Assembly: GCF_007655135.1 (NCBI RefSeq)
Contig: NC_045129.1
Span: 30,071,122-30,135,121 of the forward strand
DNA length: 64,000 bases
DNA from: Punica granatum
Taxonomy: Eukaryota; Streptophyta; Magnoliopsida; Myrtales; Lythraceae
Reading direction: 5' to 3'
Below the pieces are notes generated by a model, which worked only from the letters and a program-made list of their open reading frames with translations, made no database searches and had not been told where the DNA came from. Shown here piece after piece: positions 1-12,480 of this stretch. The translations under genes were made by a program, and so were the position numbers. Positions within the stretch are counted from its first letter, which is position 1, and every line of letters starts with the position of its first letter.

Positions 1-1112
1 GGACTCAGACCAGACGAACTAGACGTCGCCTCCCATCAGAAGAGTGGTCGGTGCCGTTTGACCACAGCACGGGTACCCGTTTGAGGAAGGGAGAGTAAAG
101 AGACGACTGCAGGTCATGGACACATGGACCAAACGAACCCGAAGGGGCCCCCCATCAGAAGAGTCGCCGGCACCATCGCGCCGAAGGTTGTGGACACATA
201 GACTCGTCGAGTTTGAATTCGACTCCGCCAGCTCTGACTCTGTAATGAAGTGTGATTGTCTATATAATTTGTCCATGTAATTTGTGTGTATAATTGCTGA
301 TGCTAGGAGGGAGAATGTGGTGGACTGGCAATAACACGAGAATCATGATGCCTGTATGGTTCATGACAATTGAGGAAAGTGTATTGTTTCTTCATCCCAT
401 GATGTTCCGTTTTTGGTTTTCACCTAAAGAGTTTGCATATGAAGCGGTTGAAGGCACAAAAGAAAACCTTCTTGCCATTTGGGGAATTACATCCAGAATT
501 TCTGTACAAGATGGACGATCAACAAATGACCTCTAATTCGTTCAAATTGTAACACAACACTATTTACTCTCTCAGTTCCTACTCGAACCAAACCTATTTC
601 CTTTGAGACTAATTGTTTACATTCAGATGCTACAGCAGTAGACTTAAATTTACCTACACTTATGTAGAATTTACAGCATAATCAGCTGTCACAAGAGAGC
701 CCGGGCTATCGCTCTTCCGAGTTGAATTTGTTCCAAGCCTACTGCAATTTGACAAGCAAGAGCAACAAAAATTTAAAAACTCGACCGAATAAACTTCCAG
801 GTATTCGAGCAAAATGGATATTAAATAGTGGAACATGAGTTATAAGAAACACACCAAAAGGAACAAGTAAATATGAAACCAACCTCTATATCCAAAAGAA
901 TACTGAAATCTCACACTACTTGAAGAGCCAGCAGTTTGAAGTTGCGACTCACGAAAATCCTGCAAAGACCATGATCAGAAAGATAGTGGATAGTCCTACT
1001 TTATCACCCGAGATCACCAAAGACTTCCGTGAACTCAAGCCCATGCGGTGGTCGAACGACGCCGATGACTCTTCTGATTGGAGGCGACGTCTGGTTCGTC
1101 TGGTCTGAGTCC
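1..1112. repeat. Inverted-repeat pair bounding about 1 kb, possibly a transposon cut by the window edge
   Basis: The first 75 bases are, in reverse complement, nearly the same as 1036-1112. Both carry the run GGCGACGTCT followed by a GTTCGTCTGGTCTGAGTCC-like end. A shorter related block (CATCAGAAGAGT) recurs near 163. The 0.9 kb between them holds no recognisable gene; the open frames at 294-536 and 920-1108 match no family I know. The arrangement could be the two ends of a DNA transposon or an inverted duplication. No target duplication can be checked because the left flank is outside the window. Confidence 0.45.
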
Positions 1113-1504
1113 ACTTGCCCTAATTTTGACTATTTTGCGCTTGCCCAAACTCCTCTATTCAGTGCTCTGTTTCTAGCTTGCCCTAATTTTTTACTGCAGA
1201 TGGGGGAGGGAGATGGTGACGACAACTTTGGGTTTTTTTAAAAAAAAAACTGGGATGACAAAACAATGTCGTTTTATGCTGATGTGCAACGTGAATCGGG
1301 ACCGTTTGTCCACTAGATGCCACATAAGCATCCATGTCATTTTTCCGTAACGTCACTTAAGGAATTTTAACGGTGGTACCAAAATGTGTTTTAATGACCA
1401 TTTTGGGTCAAAAAATCTTTCAAGTAGTAATTTTTTAGTTTTAAAATCTTTCAATGACCATTTTGATAGTTTTCTCATAAACTAAAAACAGCAAGCCTTA
1501 GACA

Positions 1505-1735
1505 AACCAAAGTATCAACAAGGCGTGCGGGATATAGGTCCGCATGTAACAGAACCCCCGAATTCAGAATCCTCAATTCCGCATACCATGTGCCTTTAGC
1601 AACTAGGTGTTCCTATTACCCTTAGACCTGGCCAATTCACCGGTCCTCGACATCCGGGTAGTAAATATATAGTGGTGACTCCTTTACACGCGTGTCCGTT
1701 ACGTATCCTTTGGGAAATAGCAACGTGAACACACT
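1505..1735 (-). mobile_element. Decayed fragment of the retrotransposon family seen at 57 kb
   Basis: Read in reverse complement, this stretch aligns by eye along most of its length with 56916-57266. Shared landmarks in order are GTGGTGACTCC (versus GTGGCGACTCC), a CACCGGTCCTCGAC block, an ACTAGGTGT block, a CGAATT block and GGATATAGG. The GGAGTCGCCAC core is, from memory, common in Tat-like Ty3/gypsy elements, so that family assignment is inference. No ends or target duplication are visible. It is a relic. Confidence 0.6.
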
Positions 1736-2240
1736 TATAATTTTTCGTTCGTTTATTTATCGAAAGTCTAATATAATATATTTTAAGTAAAAATAAATTT
1801 ATTAAAAATATAAGAGAAATAAATGAAAATGAATAACAGTCATGAGAGTACGAAATTCGAATCGTACTCTTATTACATATTAATACATTATTTATTTCAT
1901 TGTTGAATAAATAAATATATATTAATATATTATTTTATAATTTTATTATTTATTTCATTGTTAAACAATATATTTGTTATTATATTATTTTATAATTTTA
2001 TTATTTACTTCATCATTAAGAAATTTATCTGTCCAATAAAACGAAATAGTAATGTGAACGCACTTATTATTTTCGTTGTCCAATAAAACGAAATAGTAAT
2101 GTGAACGCACTTATTATTTTCGTTCATTTATTTATCAAATTGAAAAATATATTATAAATAAAATCAATTTATTAAATATATAATAAAAAATAAACGAAAA
2201 CGAACCAGAATCACAAGAATAGGAAGTCGAAATCGTACTC
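1721..2240 (+). repeat. Diverged direct duplication in AT-rich DNA
   Basis: The segment 1721-1880 (starting AATAGCAACGTGAACACACTTAT and ending in CGAAATTCGAATCGTACTCT) is repeated with divergence at about 2087-2240 (AATAGTAATGTGAACGCACTTAT to GTCGAAATCGTACTCT). Between them a second AT-rich motif (ATTATTTTATAATTTTATTA) occurs twice, near 1927 and 1983. The whole looks like nested local duplication in non-coding DNA. Confidence 0.7.
2031..2124 (+). repeat. Perfect 47-bp tandem duplication
   Basis: The unit beginning GTCCAATAAAACGAAATAGT occupies 2031-2077 and is repeated without a mismatch at 2078-2124. It lies inside the older duplication at 1721-2240 and must be much younger, given zero divergence. 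Confidence 0.9.
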
Positions 2241-2265
2241 TCTTAATTCTCCGAAAACAATCAAG

Positions 2266-2266
<1 letters not shown>

Positions 2267-2297
<31 letters not shown>
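2267..2297. repeat. (TA)n microsatellite
   Basis: An uninterrupted TA dinucleotide run of about 31 bases. Confidence 0.95.
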
Positions 2298-2301
<4 letters not shown>

Positions 2302-3182
2302 TTTAAGAAGATAACTTCGGTGAATGATGCCGGGTAACGTGGGACCCACACGCCGACCGACCGACGGCCTTTTTGGAGTATCGGTTGACGTTTGGAGACA
2401 CGGGTCAGGGGCCCCCTCCATTGCATTACGACAAAAAAATAATTCCACGTATCACCGGAAAAAAAAAACAAAAAAGAAAGAAAGAATCATTCCACCTGTT
2501 TTTTTTTTTTTCAATCAGGTGATTATGATGTCCGGACTAGTTTGCATATATTTCATTGCTCTATCTTCCCGAGCGAGTCAAAAGTAAAATTATTCATGAG
2601 CATGAAATGGTACGTATCCGATCGTCAAGCCAAACGATCTGCGGTTTGATTTTGATTCATTTGCCTTGAATTCTCCGTTTCTTTCCTTTTTCCTATTCAC
2701 TTTTAACAATCTTTCATTTGTTCTGCGATATTCCACTAATTATATGAAGATACCAAGCAACGTTTTTTATGCAATTTGTACTTCTGATTTATAATACTTT
2801 TAGATTATAGTATATTCGGGTACTATTTCTACGATGTTTCAATAAAATTAAATTAATTAATTTATGTTGCTTTCATCCAGAAAGAAAAAGGAAAATTAAG
2901 GTTATCTGATATAAGTAGATTCACTCGATTACTCAGCCACATGACTTCCCGCAAGCCATGACAGGAGGAAAATAATCAATTTCCCAATGGAAAAGAGATT
3001 TAATCAATTAGCTAGCCTACTTATCTGCACGTTGTGTGCTCTTTATATTCATATATACGTTATAATTATTTTTTATGCAATGCATTTTAGAAATATAATA
3101 ATTAAATTGATAACTTATAGTAAATTCATTCCATTGATTGAGAAGAATATTTGATTCGGAGAATGTATTTTACTGAATACAA
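2298..3182. other. Intergenic, no gene seen
   Basis: This is AT-rich sequence with a poly-A/poly-T pair around 2459-2512. Open frames are short, overlap on both strands and match nothing recognisable. I see no repeat ends. Confidence 0.6.
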
Positions 3183-3185
3183 TTA

Positions 3186-3453
3186 GGTGGCATTTGATAA
3201 ATTAAGTGCTTATAAAGAATGGATAAATGATAATATTTTGCGAATGAGAAATAATATCAATAAGTGAAAAATGACTTATTTCATTGAGTCAAATATTTTT
3301 ACTTAACTCAATAAGTAGTTTTTGACGTAATGATTAAGTAGTGTAGAATCTCATTTCTCACCTTTTCCTCTTTCTCACATCCATTTTCCCCTATAACTAA
3401 TTTATAACTAATTTTTAAACACTTATTTTGATTAACTTGAAATAAACACACCC
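3186..3453. mobile_element. Tourist-like (PIF/Harbinger) MITE
   Basis: The left end GGTGGCATTTGATAAATTAA and the reverse complement of the right end, GGGTGTGTTTATTTCAAGTTAA, form diverged terminal inverted repeats. A TTA trinucleotide lies immediately outside both ends (3183-3185 and 3454-3456). A GG(G/T)NNTGTTTG-type terminus with a 3-bp TWA duplication is typical of PIF/Harbinger non-autonomous elements. The interior is AT-rich with no coding capacity. Confidence 0.62.
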
Positions 3454-3654
3454 TTAGAAAAATATATTTATAAGGGTAGTGAAAGAACGATCTGTTAGAA
3501 ACTGAATTACCTAAAACCCAAAGATCGTACATGCCAAATCGTCAAAGACAATAATGAATCAGAAGTGTACATGCATCTATAGTGGAAACTCTGCGTTAGG
3601 TTCGTGGTCTTCTAAGTCAATACATGGAGAGTGTGGCCTATTTCGCCTGTCTAA

Positions 3655-4137
3655 GACTATCTCCAATGGGAAAGACTCCACAAGTCTCTAAAATGGGCTC
3701 GATTTTCGCCACATAAGCGCCACATAGATGCCACGTATATGAGAGACACCCCTAAAAAAGTGGGAGACTTGAAACTACAATGGTCGTCTCTGATCGAATA
3801 TTTATTCTGGACCCACGCTTTTTTTTTTCAGGAGTTTATTAAGGCCCCACCCTTAAAAAAAAAAAAAGCAAGTAATGTGTGGCTTGTTGTATGTCACATG
3901 GGCTGGCGCAATGGGCCTCATAGGAGAAAGAACTAACCGTTCTTTAAAAACGCTTTGATTAAAAAATGCGGTTGCTTTGCAACAGCGGTAGCAGGGCTGC
4001 CACTTGGCAACATTGGATCGGCTTGACCGCATCGCTCTACAGAAAGACGCCCTCCAACAGTGCGTGTCTCCCGACGTTGTCTCTCTTGGCGCCACGTGGG
4101 CGTGAGAGATGCAGCCAGAGGCTTGCTGGAGATAGTC
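3655..4137. mobile_element. MITE-like element with GACTATCTCC ends
   Basis: The left end GACTATCTCCAATGGG is matched in reverse complement by the right end GACTATCTCCAGCAAG. Flanking trinucleotides are TAA (left) and TAG (right), which would be a decayed 3-bp duplication. The 483-bp interior contains poly-T and poly-A stretches and overlapping open frames on both strands that look like chance. The superfamily is uncertain; PIF/Harbinger is the best guess. Confidence 0.5.
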
Positions 4138-4584
4138 TAGATGGTGGATCATAACAACTCAATCATATCTTAGTGTCTGAGATTATTATAATTTTTAATT
4201 GCGTTTATCATAGAATAAAAATTTACATTTTGGTATTTGCCTATTAATTTCCATACTCTACCAAGATATCATTAATGTCCATTAATTTATAATTTGATAA
4301 ATCACTTAATCGGGCCTATAAATAGAATAGCACCTAATGCATAATAATTAATATATATGCTAGGCCATATTGTTAAATAAAATTTAACAATCTCCCACTT
4401 TGACCGATATATATATATATATATATATCATTGGATAATTATATATTGTAATTTACTTTATGAGTACCCTTAACTGTTATCTTGACTAAATATCTTTAGT
4501 AATCTGATTCACTGAATACGATGAATAGTGAATTGGTTTTTCAAGAAGTCTTCAGGAAAGTTCCTTGAGAAGAGTCTGAATGCG

Positions 4585-4615
<31 letters not shown>

Positions 4616-6346
4616 GGATTTCGTTTCTCTTAAAAATTCCAGATGAGAAAAAACAATAAATGAGTTCCCTTCGCAACAGGCGTCCAAATCAAGGGTTTCT
4701 CTGTCAATTCAATTTTTAACTGCATGATTAACAGACACGTGTAATGAAGTTCAATTATATAGGAGAGAGACCCAATTTAGGAACAAAAAGATTAGAACAA
4801 TCAATTCCAATGAAAATTAGTTGGCCGCTTGAAAACAATTCCACGGAGAATTACAAAGAGAAACGACACACGAAAATTAATTAAAGTGCTCTCTTGCTTG
4901 ATCATTGAGAAAAACCAAACTGCTCCTGCCCTTGCAATCTTGTAGGCTAAACAAGTTACCACTTTGCGTCTAATCAAAGCACCTGAAAGTCTGTTTAAGG
5001 CTTTAAGCACGTATCCGAGTTCGACTTTTTCAAATTCCTCAAGAAAGTTCATTTCTTAAAGAAGTATATTCCATGAACCGTCTTTCTTTTTTTCATCTTC
5101 TAGAAAGAGAGAAACTTACTTGGAATTGCTTTCGTTGCCGATAAAAATGGTGAATCAAGAGATTCTTCATCATTAGGCTAAGTTAAATACCATTTTAAAG
5201 ATAAAATATAGGATGAGATTAATCCTTGTTAATCCGTTGAAATATCTGTTGTCCTAAAGAAAAAGCTAGCCATGATAATATCCTTTTACTATAGACCTTG
5301 AAAAAAAGAGTCTTTTGATTAATTACTAGTCTCGTATCCCGCCTATTGCAAGGGCATTTGCATTCTATTGGTAACTATTTTCTTATTTTTATTTTGTTCA
5401 AGATTTACAATTTTTTCATATTTGTTATGCATTTTTTAACTTAGGGAAAATTATATTAAATTAATTCGTATATTAATATTAAATTACCAAATAATATTTT
5501 TTTTATTTTGTATGTTAATGCATAATTTCTTCGGAGAATACCTTTAAGTTCATATTTTTGTATATAATCGGGTAATTAATTTTATTTCTCAATCTAATAA
5601 ATGGAGCATTGAGTGCCAGCGGTAGGAGGAAAGGGGGCGGCTCCGGGTGTCACTGGTGGGAGAAGGAGAGTGGGCGCCTCAAAGATTCGCCGGCAGGAGG
5701 AGGAGAGGTGGCGCATGAGAGATTCACCGGTGGGAGGAGAAGAGGAATCATTTAAGGTTTGGGTGTTTTGGGGGTAACGGTAATTGGGGGAGGTGGAAGG
5801 AGATGGAAGTTTTTTTCTTTAAAATAATTAGTCATATGGTCCGCACATTGTGCGGGTATTTTATAAATTGAATTTTTGAATTTGTATATTGGTTATATTG
5901 TAAGACTTTTGAGCGTGAGATTTCATTTAAGTTATTATTAATGTATTCCATAATTATTTTTCTTAAGCGAACTCGATATAATGTTGCGACGGATGTGGTA
6001 GGTTTAGATGTCCCAAATTGGCTCTTTTCTATCTGTACATTCACATAATTTCATTTATTAGTATACACATCCCTAATGTTTCTTTTTTTTTTTATAAGCA
6101 TGAATGTTATAATAGATATTTAGAAAAAAAAACATTATGTATTCCTAATGAAGGGACACGAAGAGACTTTCAATCTTAAATTGAGAATTTGTCAAAAATG
6201 ATGATGTGGCATGCTCTCATTGCAAGAATAGAAGTCTCTCATTGCAAAAACTCGAGGAGTCTACTTTAAATACCTACAATAGATTGTTTTATGTAATTAA
6301 AGAGTTTGGGCTTTTTAGGGGTGAATTTTTTAGAACAATAATATTC

Positions 6347-6383
<37 letters not shown>

Positions 6384-6926
6384 TAACAATAAAAATCCAT
6401 GTTATTTGAATCATCCATGTAATTCAATTAATTCGTTTAATTATTAGTAAGTCTACAAATTTCAATGTACAGTGCTAGAATTCTACCAATTCAAATGTTA
6501 AATTCAATTAATTTTTACATGGATTCGTTTAAAATTGGCATCCAATGACAATGTTGTAATTCTACCAATTCGGATGTTAAAGTCTATTAAAATATTTTTT
6601 TTCGTTTAATTAAGTTTATACATACACATTCGTATTAAAATTGGTATTCAATAGACATCGCTATAATTCTACCAATTTGAATGTTAAATTTGATTAAAAT
6701 AATTTTTTGTTTAGTTAAGTTTATACATATATTCAATGTACAGCTTTGTAATTCTACAATTTCGATAGTTAAGTTCATGTAATTAAGGTGAATAATTTTT
6801 TAGAATAGTAATTACTTCAGTGGTAAGGAGTTCAAAGATGATTTAAAAAAAATGTTTTATGTAAGTAATATTTGTAATTAAGGTGAATAATTTTTTAAAA
6901 ATGGCAATTTGAAGATGAATTTTTAA
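4138..6926. other. Gene-free AT-rich spacer with microsatellites
   Basis: No gene is recognised. It holds (AT)n at 4407-4428 and 4585-4610, an (ATA)n run at 6350-6383, and a GC-rich purine-biased block at about 5605-5800 with repeated GGTGGGAGGAG-like words, probably the core of an old transposon. A 15-bp perfect hairpin (CCGCACA-T-TGTGCGG) lies at 5841-5855. Around 6480-6790 the motif TGTAATTCTACCAATTYR recurs several times at about 90-bp spacing, suggesting decayed tandem repeats. Confidence 0.55.
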
Positions 6927-7667
6927 GGGAAAAGTACAAAAATCCCATTGTGGTTTAAACTTGAGACAAATTGGACCCTGTGATTTTTCGAGTGATAAAT
7001 AATACCTTGTGATTCACTATGTGAAACATAATGAACCTCACTACTAATTTTTCCCGTCACTTTTAGTTCTCAAACTTTTTTTTCCGCATTATTATCCTCA
7101 AAATTTCATTTTTTTTCTCAATTTGGACCTAAAATTTGTAAAAAGTAAAAAGGGGCCGAGGCCATCGGTTGGTGACCCCGACCCCACCACCGAGGTCGCA
7201 TGCACCCACAGAGGATGCCGGCGACCATGGAGGTGGGGTCGGGGTCGCAGATTGGCGGACCTCGCCCCCCAATCAATAGGGATCTCGAACTCAAGATCCC
7301 AGTCGATTCGGGGGCTAGGGTCATCAATCGGAGATTTCGGTCCTACCCTTGAGGTTTCCGGCGTCCTCTATGGGTGTCGGCAACCTTGGTGGTGGGGTCG
7401 GGATCACCGACCGGCGGCCTAAGCCCCTTTCCATATTTTTAAATTTTTTTTTTTTTGAATTTTAGAATCATATTGCAAAAAAGTTAAAAGTTTGAGGGTA
7501 ATAGTGACAAAAAGAAAATTTTGAGGACTAAAAGTGATAAAAAAAATTAACTATGAGGTCCATTATGTCTCACGAAATGAATCACATTGTGTTATTTGTC
7601 CTTAGAAAAATCACATGGTTCATTTTGTTTCAAACTCAAACCACAGGGTGGTTTTTGTACTTTTTTT
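6927..7667. mobile_element. Fold-back (Mutator-like?) element with GC-rich core
   Basis: Long terminal inverted repeats run inward from AAAAGTACAAAAAYC at both ends and remain alignable for about 200 bp per side (for example GTGGTTTAAACTTGAGACAAA near 6950 against the reverse complement of 7620-7650). The central 7145-7430 is strikingly GC-rich compared with the flanks. It contains inverted copies of GACCCCGACCCCACC and GGTGGGGTCGGG words. Open frames over the core on both strands (7118-7327 and 7123-7422) read through this low-complexity palindrome and are not credible genes. No clean target duplication was found. Confidence 0.6.
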
Positions 7668-8567
7668 AAAAAAATCAATTGCTATAATGTAATTACTTGC
7701 TTTTTAAAAAAAATAGTAACTATATAATGAAGACACTTCAACACATGGCAACATGTGTCGAAACCCACTTGGAAACTTGTGCACATGGCAACGCTTGGCG
7801 ACACATAGCGGAAGCTGGAGAGGCCAAATATTACATGTGACGGAAGTTGATTAATTGTCATGCATTATATATTATATAAAGTTCTCGTGAGAGTACGAGG
7901 TATTCTCAACTAATCCATTGTGACTGATTCTTGTTCGGCATTCACATGGTTCTGATCACAATGTGTTTCCAATAGTTTCCAAATTACAAATACAGTCCTA
8001 CTAAAACTCAGTTGTCGCCGAGTGATATTTGTGTATAAACCACCTAATATTTGAAAATATCAACAAATACCAAATAATTTTGGTTTGAGTAAGATCGGCT
8101 CACCAAAATGTTTTCTTCATTCACAAAACTCGAATTTTAGACCTCTAAGAAAAAGAAATACAAAAGCACTTCAACAAACTCATTTTGGTTGTTAAATGTA
8201 CTTTTAACATGTTCAAACCGCCTAATCATATCATATCAATGAATAATGGATGCATATTAAGTATTGTTATATTATATAGACGTTCATAAAAACAAAAAAC
8301 AAAGAAAAATGAGAAATATTTTATTATAAAATAGTATAATTATTTAATTATAAAACAAAAACTATTTAATTATAAAATATCTTCCATCTACCGCCTTAGA
8401 TTAGAAGCTCACCATCAGGCATCATTTGCCCAACTGTCTTCTTCTTATAGAATATAGACTGAACTAAATCCCCAAAGGCTCCCCCACCCTCAACCCCAAA
8501 GAAAACAGAGCAAAACAGAGTAGTAAAGAAGAAGAAGAAGAAAGAAAGAAAAGGAGAATCCGGATCG
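7668..8567 (+). other. Upstream region of the tetraspanin gene
   Basis: This is AT-rich non-coding DNA. Near 7740-7830 a small motif (ACACATGGCAAC / GCACATGGCAACGC / CGACACATAGCG) repeats. The last 150 bases before the start codon are purine-rich (AAGAAGAAGAAG at 8528-8545), as expected for a 5' untranslated leader. I could not place a convincing TATA box. Confidence 0.4.
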
Positions 8568-11500
8568 ATGAGAACGAGTAACCACCTAATCGGGCTGCTG
8601 AACTTCATAACCTTCCTGCTATCGATCCCGATCCTCGGCGGAGGGATATGGCTGAGCACGCGGGCCAACACGACGGACTGCCTGCGCTTCCTGCAGTGGC
8701 CGCTCATTGTGATCGGGGTGGCCATCATGGTCCTGTCCCTGGCGGGGTTCGCCGGGGCGTGCTACCGCAACTCTGTCCTCATGTGGCTCTACCTCTTCTG
8801 CATGTTCTTCGTCATCGCTGCCCTCCTCGGCTTCATCGTCTTCGCCTATGCCGTCACCGACAAGGGGGCCGGCCGCCCCGTCCTCAACCGCGCGTACCTC
8901 GACTACTACCTCCAGGTAGTCATCCCATCTCCCGACCACCGGCACGCTATGTAACTCAATTAAAAGCATGTGTTTGAGGTGGTTGGAGCTGTAGTAAAGT
9001 TGTCACTTATCAGTTCTGAGGCAATTATTATGCGGTGTGGTCTCTTATTATTATTCATCAGTAGGCTACTAGTTCTAACATCGCCTGCGATAAATGAGAA
9101 TACGACAGGCTGGTCGGGATTTTGACTACACAACGATAGTATCGTGGGCTTGAACCCGGGTGATATGATCGATCGGTACTCCTTCAATTTTTCCAGGACT
9201 ATTCGGGGTGGTTGGAGGACCGGGTGGCAAGCCCTAGCTACTGGGGGAAAATCAGCGCCTGCATCAGAGACTCGAAGGTGTGCCGGAAGATGGGCGTCAC
9301 GGTTAACGGCGTCCCGGAGACCCCCGACATGTTCTACCTGCGCAAGCTCAGCCCGGTTCAGGTCAGTCCCTCACTCAGCTCGGTTATGATCATGAAATCA
9401 GACATGCCCCACGATTTAGCCTCTGACGTTCATTATTATTATTTTCCCTGGCTAGCCTTGAATCCGTTCACTGGAGGGAAGGAGGGTTAAATAGTAAAAA
9501 ACGTTTTTCCTTTAATCTATCACTTTAAACTCTTAAATTATTACGGTACAAAGGGAGTAGTTAAAAAAAAATATAATTCATTCATTTCTCAGCGTAATCA
9601 ACCAGTTTTTTTCAAATTTTTGAAAATGGGTCAATGCAAGAATGCAATTATCTTATTTAAGTCGAGATGCATGGAAGGTGGGGTATGATGTGCAGTGGGG
9701 GGAAGGAAGCGGCTTTTTAGGAAGTACATATACAGGTTGGATCAGTTGGCAGCCCAGTCGCGGGCATTACAGTAATTTCGTCCCGTGAAATATAATACTT
9801 TTCGGTGTATATTTTAGTATTCCGAAACTCAACGGTCTGACTAATCCAATTCGAGTAACATCGTTTCATTAGAGAGTAAACTTCTTCCTATCAAGAATTT
9901 TCTTTGTGAAATATAATATGGTTTTGACGTTTGAGACAATATTTGTTTACTTGTTGATTTTTTTGGGAACAAATAGAGATTAAGATGCGTATGCATCCTT
10001 TTAACAAATTTAGCTCGGGTTGGATTTTGGCCTTCCTTGGCTTCTCTCCGTCTCCCCTTTTAATTTTTTTAGCTGATTTTTCGTGACGCTACGGAGCGAA
10101 TTCGGTTTGCACTCTCCTTCCTGGTTCCGATTTTCTGAGTTTAGCTTTCTCATCCCAATCTTGAAATATTATCTCCATCACGACGTTGTTATAACTTATA
10201 TGTGTCCTATTGAGTTGCGGCCTATCTCAAACACTCCAACAATTTCTTTTCTTCCCGTTCTTTTTGCTTGAGTATTAATTTTCTTTGTTTAATGAAATAA
10301 ATTGCTCGAGTATTGCTTGTTTTGACACTCAAACGACACCATGGCCAGTTAATATACATATTCATATAATATTCATGTTTCTTTTCTTGGGATAAGTGAC
10401 AATGGCCCGAGTATTGATGGATGCTAAAGAATGGGATGAAAAAGTTGTACAGTGGAATAAATTTTAAAATAACCAATAAATGTAAAAGCATTAAATTATT
10501 TATTCATTTTGAATAATTTATTTTATATATATATAAGGATAGCATCAAACTCAAAAGAGATGGATCCGAAATTTGAAATGGGGCGGTGGCTTGTATGGGG
10601 TAAAGGGCCGTCACCCATGACTAAACTAAACTATGCATGTTTCCTCCTTCCTAGAATTGGGCAGAACCTTGCGCCGTGGTTTTAGTATTCCATGAAAGTT
10701 GTCATAAAAAATAAAAACCAAATAAAATATAGTAATTAATGAATTCTGTAATTTTTACATTATAAGAGAGAGTCTTTAATGGGAGCTGGTTGCAGTGTAC
10801 TAATCATCCAAGAAAACTAGAAAATTATGGAAGATGCTTTGCCGCAAAAGTATTGTCGAATTATTTCGTATTTCGTCGGAGCCCTTTGCTGGACCACGTA
10901 CCTACTGTCGAGATCCTCCATTGAAAAGCCATCGCGAATCGGGAATAGCTTTCGATGAGCGAAAAAGTGTGTCGCATAAAGGGAATAACCTTTCTTTTTT
11001 TTTTTTCTTGGATGGCAGAGCCTCTGGTAGATACTTCGTCCACTTTTCATAGTGATCGATCAGTTTTTGAATCTTTTGATGCTTTGGGATATTCACTAAT
11101 CCTATCCTCTACATATTCATTCCTTCTAGTATGTTGTCTTCCTCCGCAAGAACCCTGATCTGTCCTCCAAAAGTAAAGGATATAATTTCTCGTCGGAACT
11201 TTATTTTCGGACCGAGAACGGCAGGACTGAGGACTGTTTGTGTCCTCCACTGCCCCTATGCTTTTCGAGCTTGATCATTAGTCGATCGAATCGAGTGGCT
11301 CCAATTTCTCAGTCTGAAAAAGAGAAGCATTATGTTCTTCTCAAATAACATAAGACCTTGTCTCTTCTTTAACCTGGTAAACAATTACATAGAGATGCTT
11401 GCAGATCTTTTTTTTGAATTTTGAATTTTTTTAATTTTTGTGGATGGGAAGAAAAGGACACACATACAGTATGTAATGTTCTTAAAGAGGAAGATATTAT

Positions 11501-12480
11501 GCAGTTACGATTCTCATCAGCATCCCCATCATAGCAAGATATTTTGCTTTGCTTATTTGGGCAATTGATGGTCTTTCTGTGTGAATATGTGCTTATATAT
11601 ATATATATATACGGATGTGTATGTGTGTATGTATGTATGTATGTGTATAAATGATCTATGGACTTTATTTGTTTCAACTTTCTCTTTGTTTCATTTCTTT
11701 GCTTTTCTTAGCACAAGGTGGTTGAAATGTCGCATTCTGTCCTAAGAATTGTTTTTCCCTACGTTATGTCGGACCTTTCGGGATAATATATTATATATGC
11801 TATAGAATGTGCTACTTAGTCATGTTCAAAAATGGTAATATTGCTGTCATAAAGAAATAGCCGTGTTTTACGCAGCGATTGTATTTTGTTTCGTTTCTAT
11901 TTGCTCGTACCAACATGTTTGTCCTTATACCTTATGGATTCCACTTAAAGATTAGTAGTTGAACAAATTGAAGAATATGCGGGCAATGAGCGTACCATAT
12001 TGTTGCATTGCCTCGGTAATGAATGGTGAATGTGCAGAGTTCTTTTTGCTATATGGCTTTTGCAGTTAGCTTGTCTCGGTATTTAGGCGTATACTTTGCT
12101 TGGAGAGATCGATGTTAAATGTTGGTTTTGTACAGAGTGGGTGTTGTAAGCCTCCGACCGACTGCGGCTATGTGTACCAGAACGAGACGGTGTGGACCCA
12201 GGGAGGGGGCCTGGGCGGGATGAACCCTGACTGCAGCCTGTGGAGCAACGACCAGGAGCAGCTCTGCTACTCCTGCAACTCGTGCAAGGCCGGGGTGCTG
12301 GCCAGCCTGAGGAGGAGCTGGAGGAAGGTCTCTGTCGTCAACATCATCATCCTCATTCTCCTCGTCATCTCCTACGTGGTCGCCTGTGCTGCCTTCAGGA
12401 ACAACCGCCGGATCGACAACGACGAGCCCTACGGCTCGGCTAGGATGACCAAGTCGCAGCCCGCCAGGCTCCAGTTCTAG
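8568..12480 (+). CDS. TET3: Tetraspanin, TET3/TET4 type
   Basis: Three exons are seen: 8568-8915, 9197-9361 and 12136-12480. All join in phase 0 at GT-AG sites and give 285 aa. The protein has the tetraspanin layout: hydrophobic segments at about residues 8-28, 44-66, 71-95 and 236-257, a small outer loop (sequon N34-T-T) and a large cysteine-rich loop. The loop carries the plant hallmark G173-C-C-K-P-P, further cysteines at 181, 204, 215, 218 and 221, and a sequon at N187. The cytoplasmic tail has the N-D-E-P…A-R-M-T-K-S pattern that I recall from Arabidopsis TET3, as is the MRTSNHLIGL start. Tetraspanins organise membrane microdomains; plant members occur at the plasma membrane, plasmodesmata and extracellular vesicles. 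Intron 2 is long (2.77 kb) and holds only AT-rich filler. TET3 and TET4 cannot be separated safely by eye. Confidence 0.95.

Noticed and set aside
7118..7422. Opposed 69- and 99-codon frames in a GC-rich island
   Set aside because: Low-complexity inverted repeats at the centre of a fold-back element; no start context or domain.
8619..8977. Open frames on the other frames and strand over tetraspanin exon 1
   Set aside because: GC-rich shadow frames; the forward frame gives a complete tetraspanin with proper splice sites.
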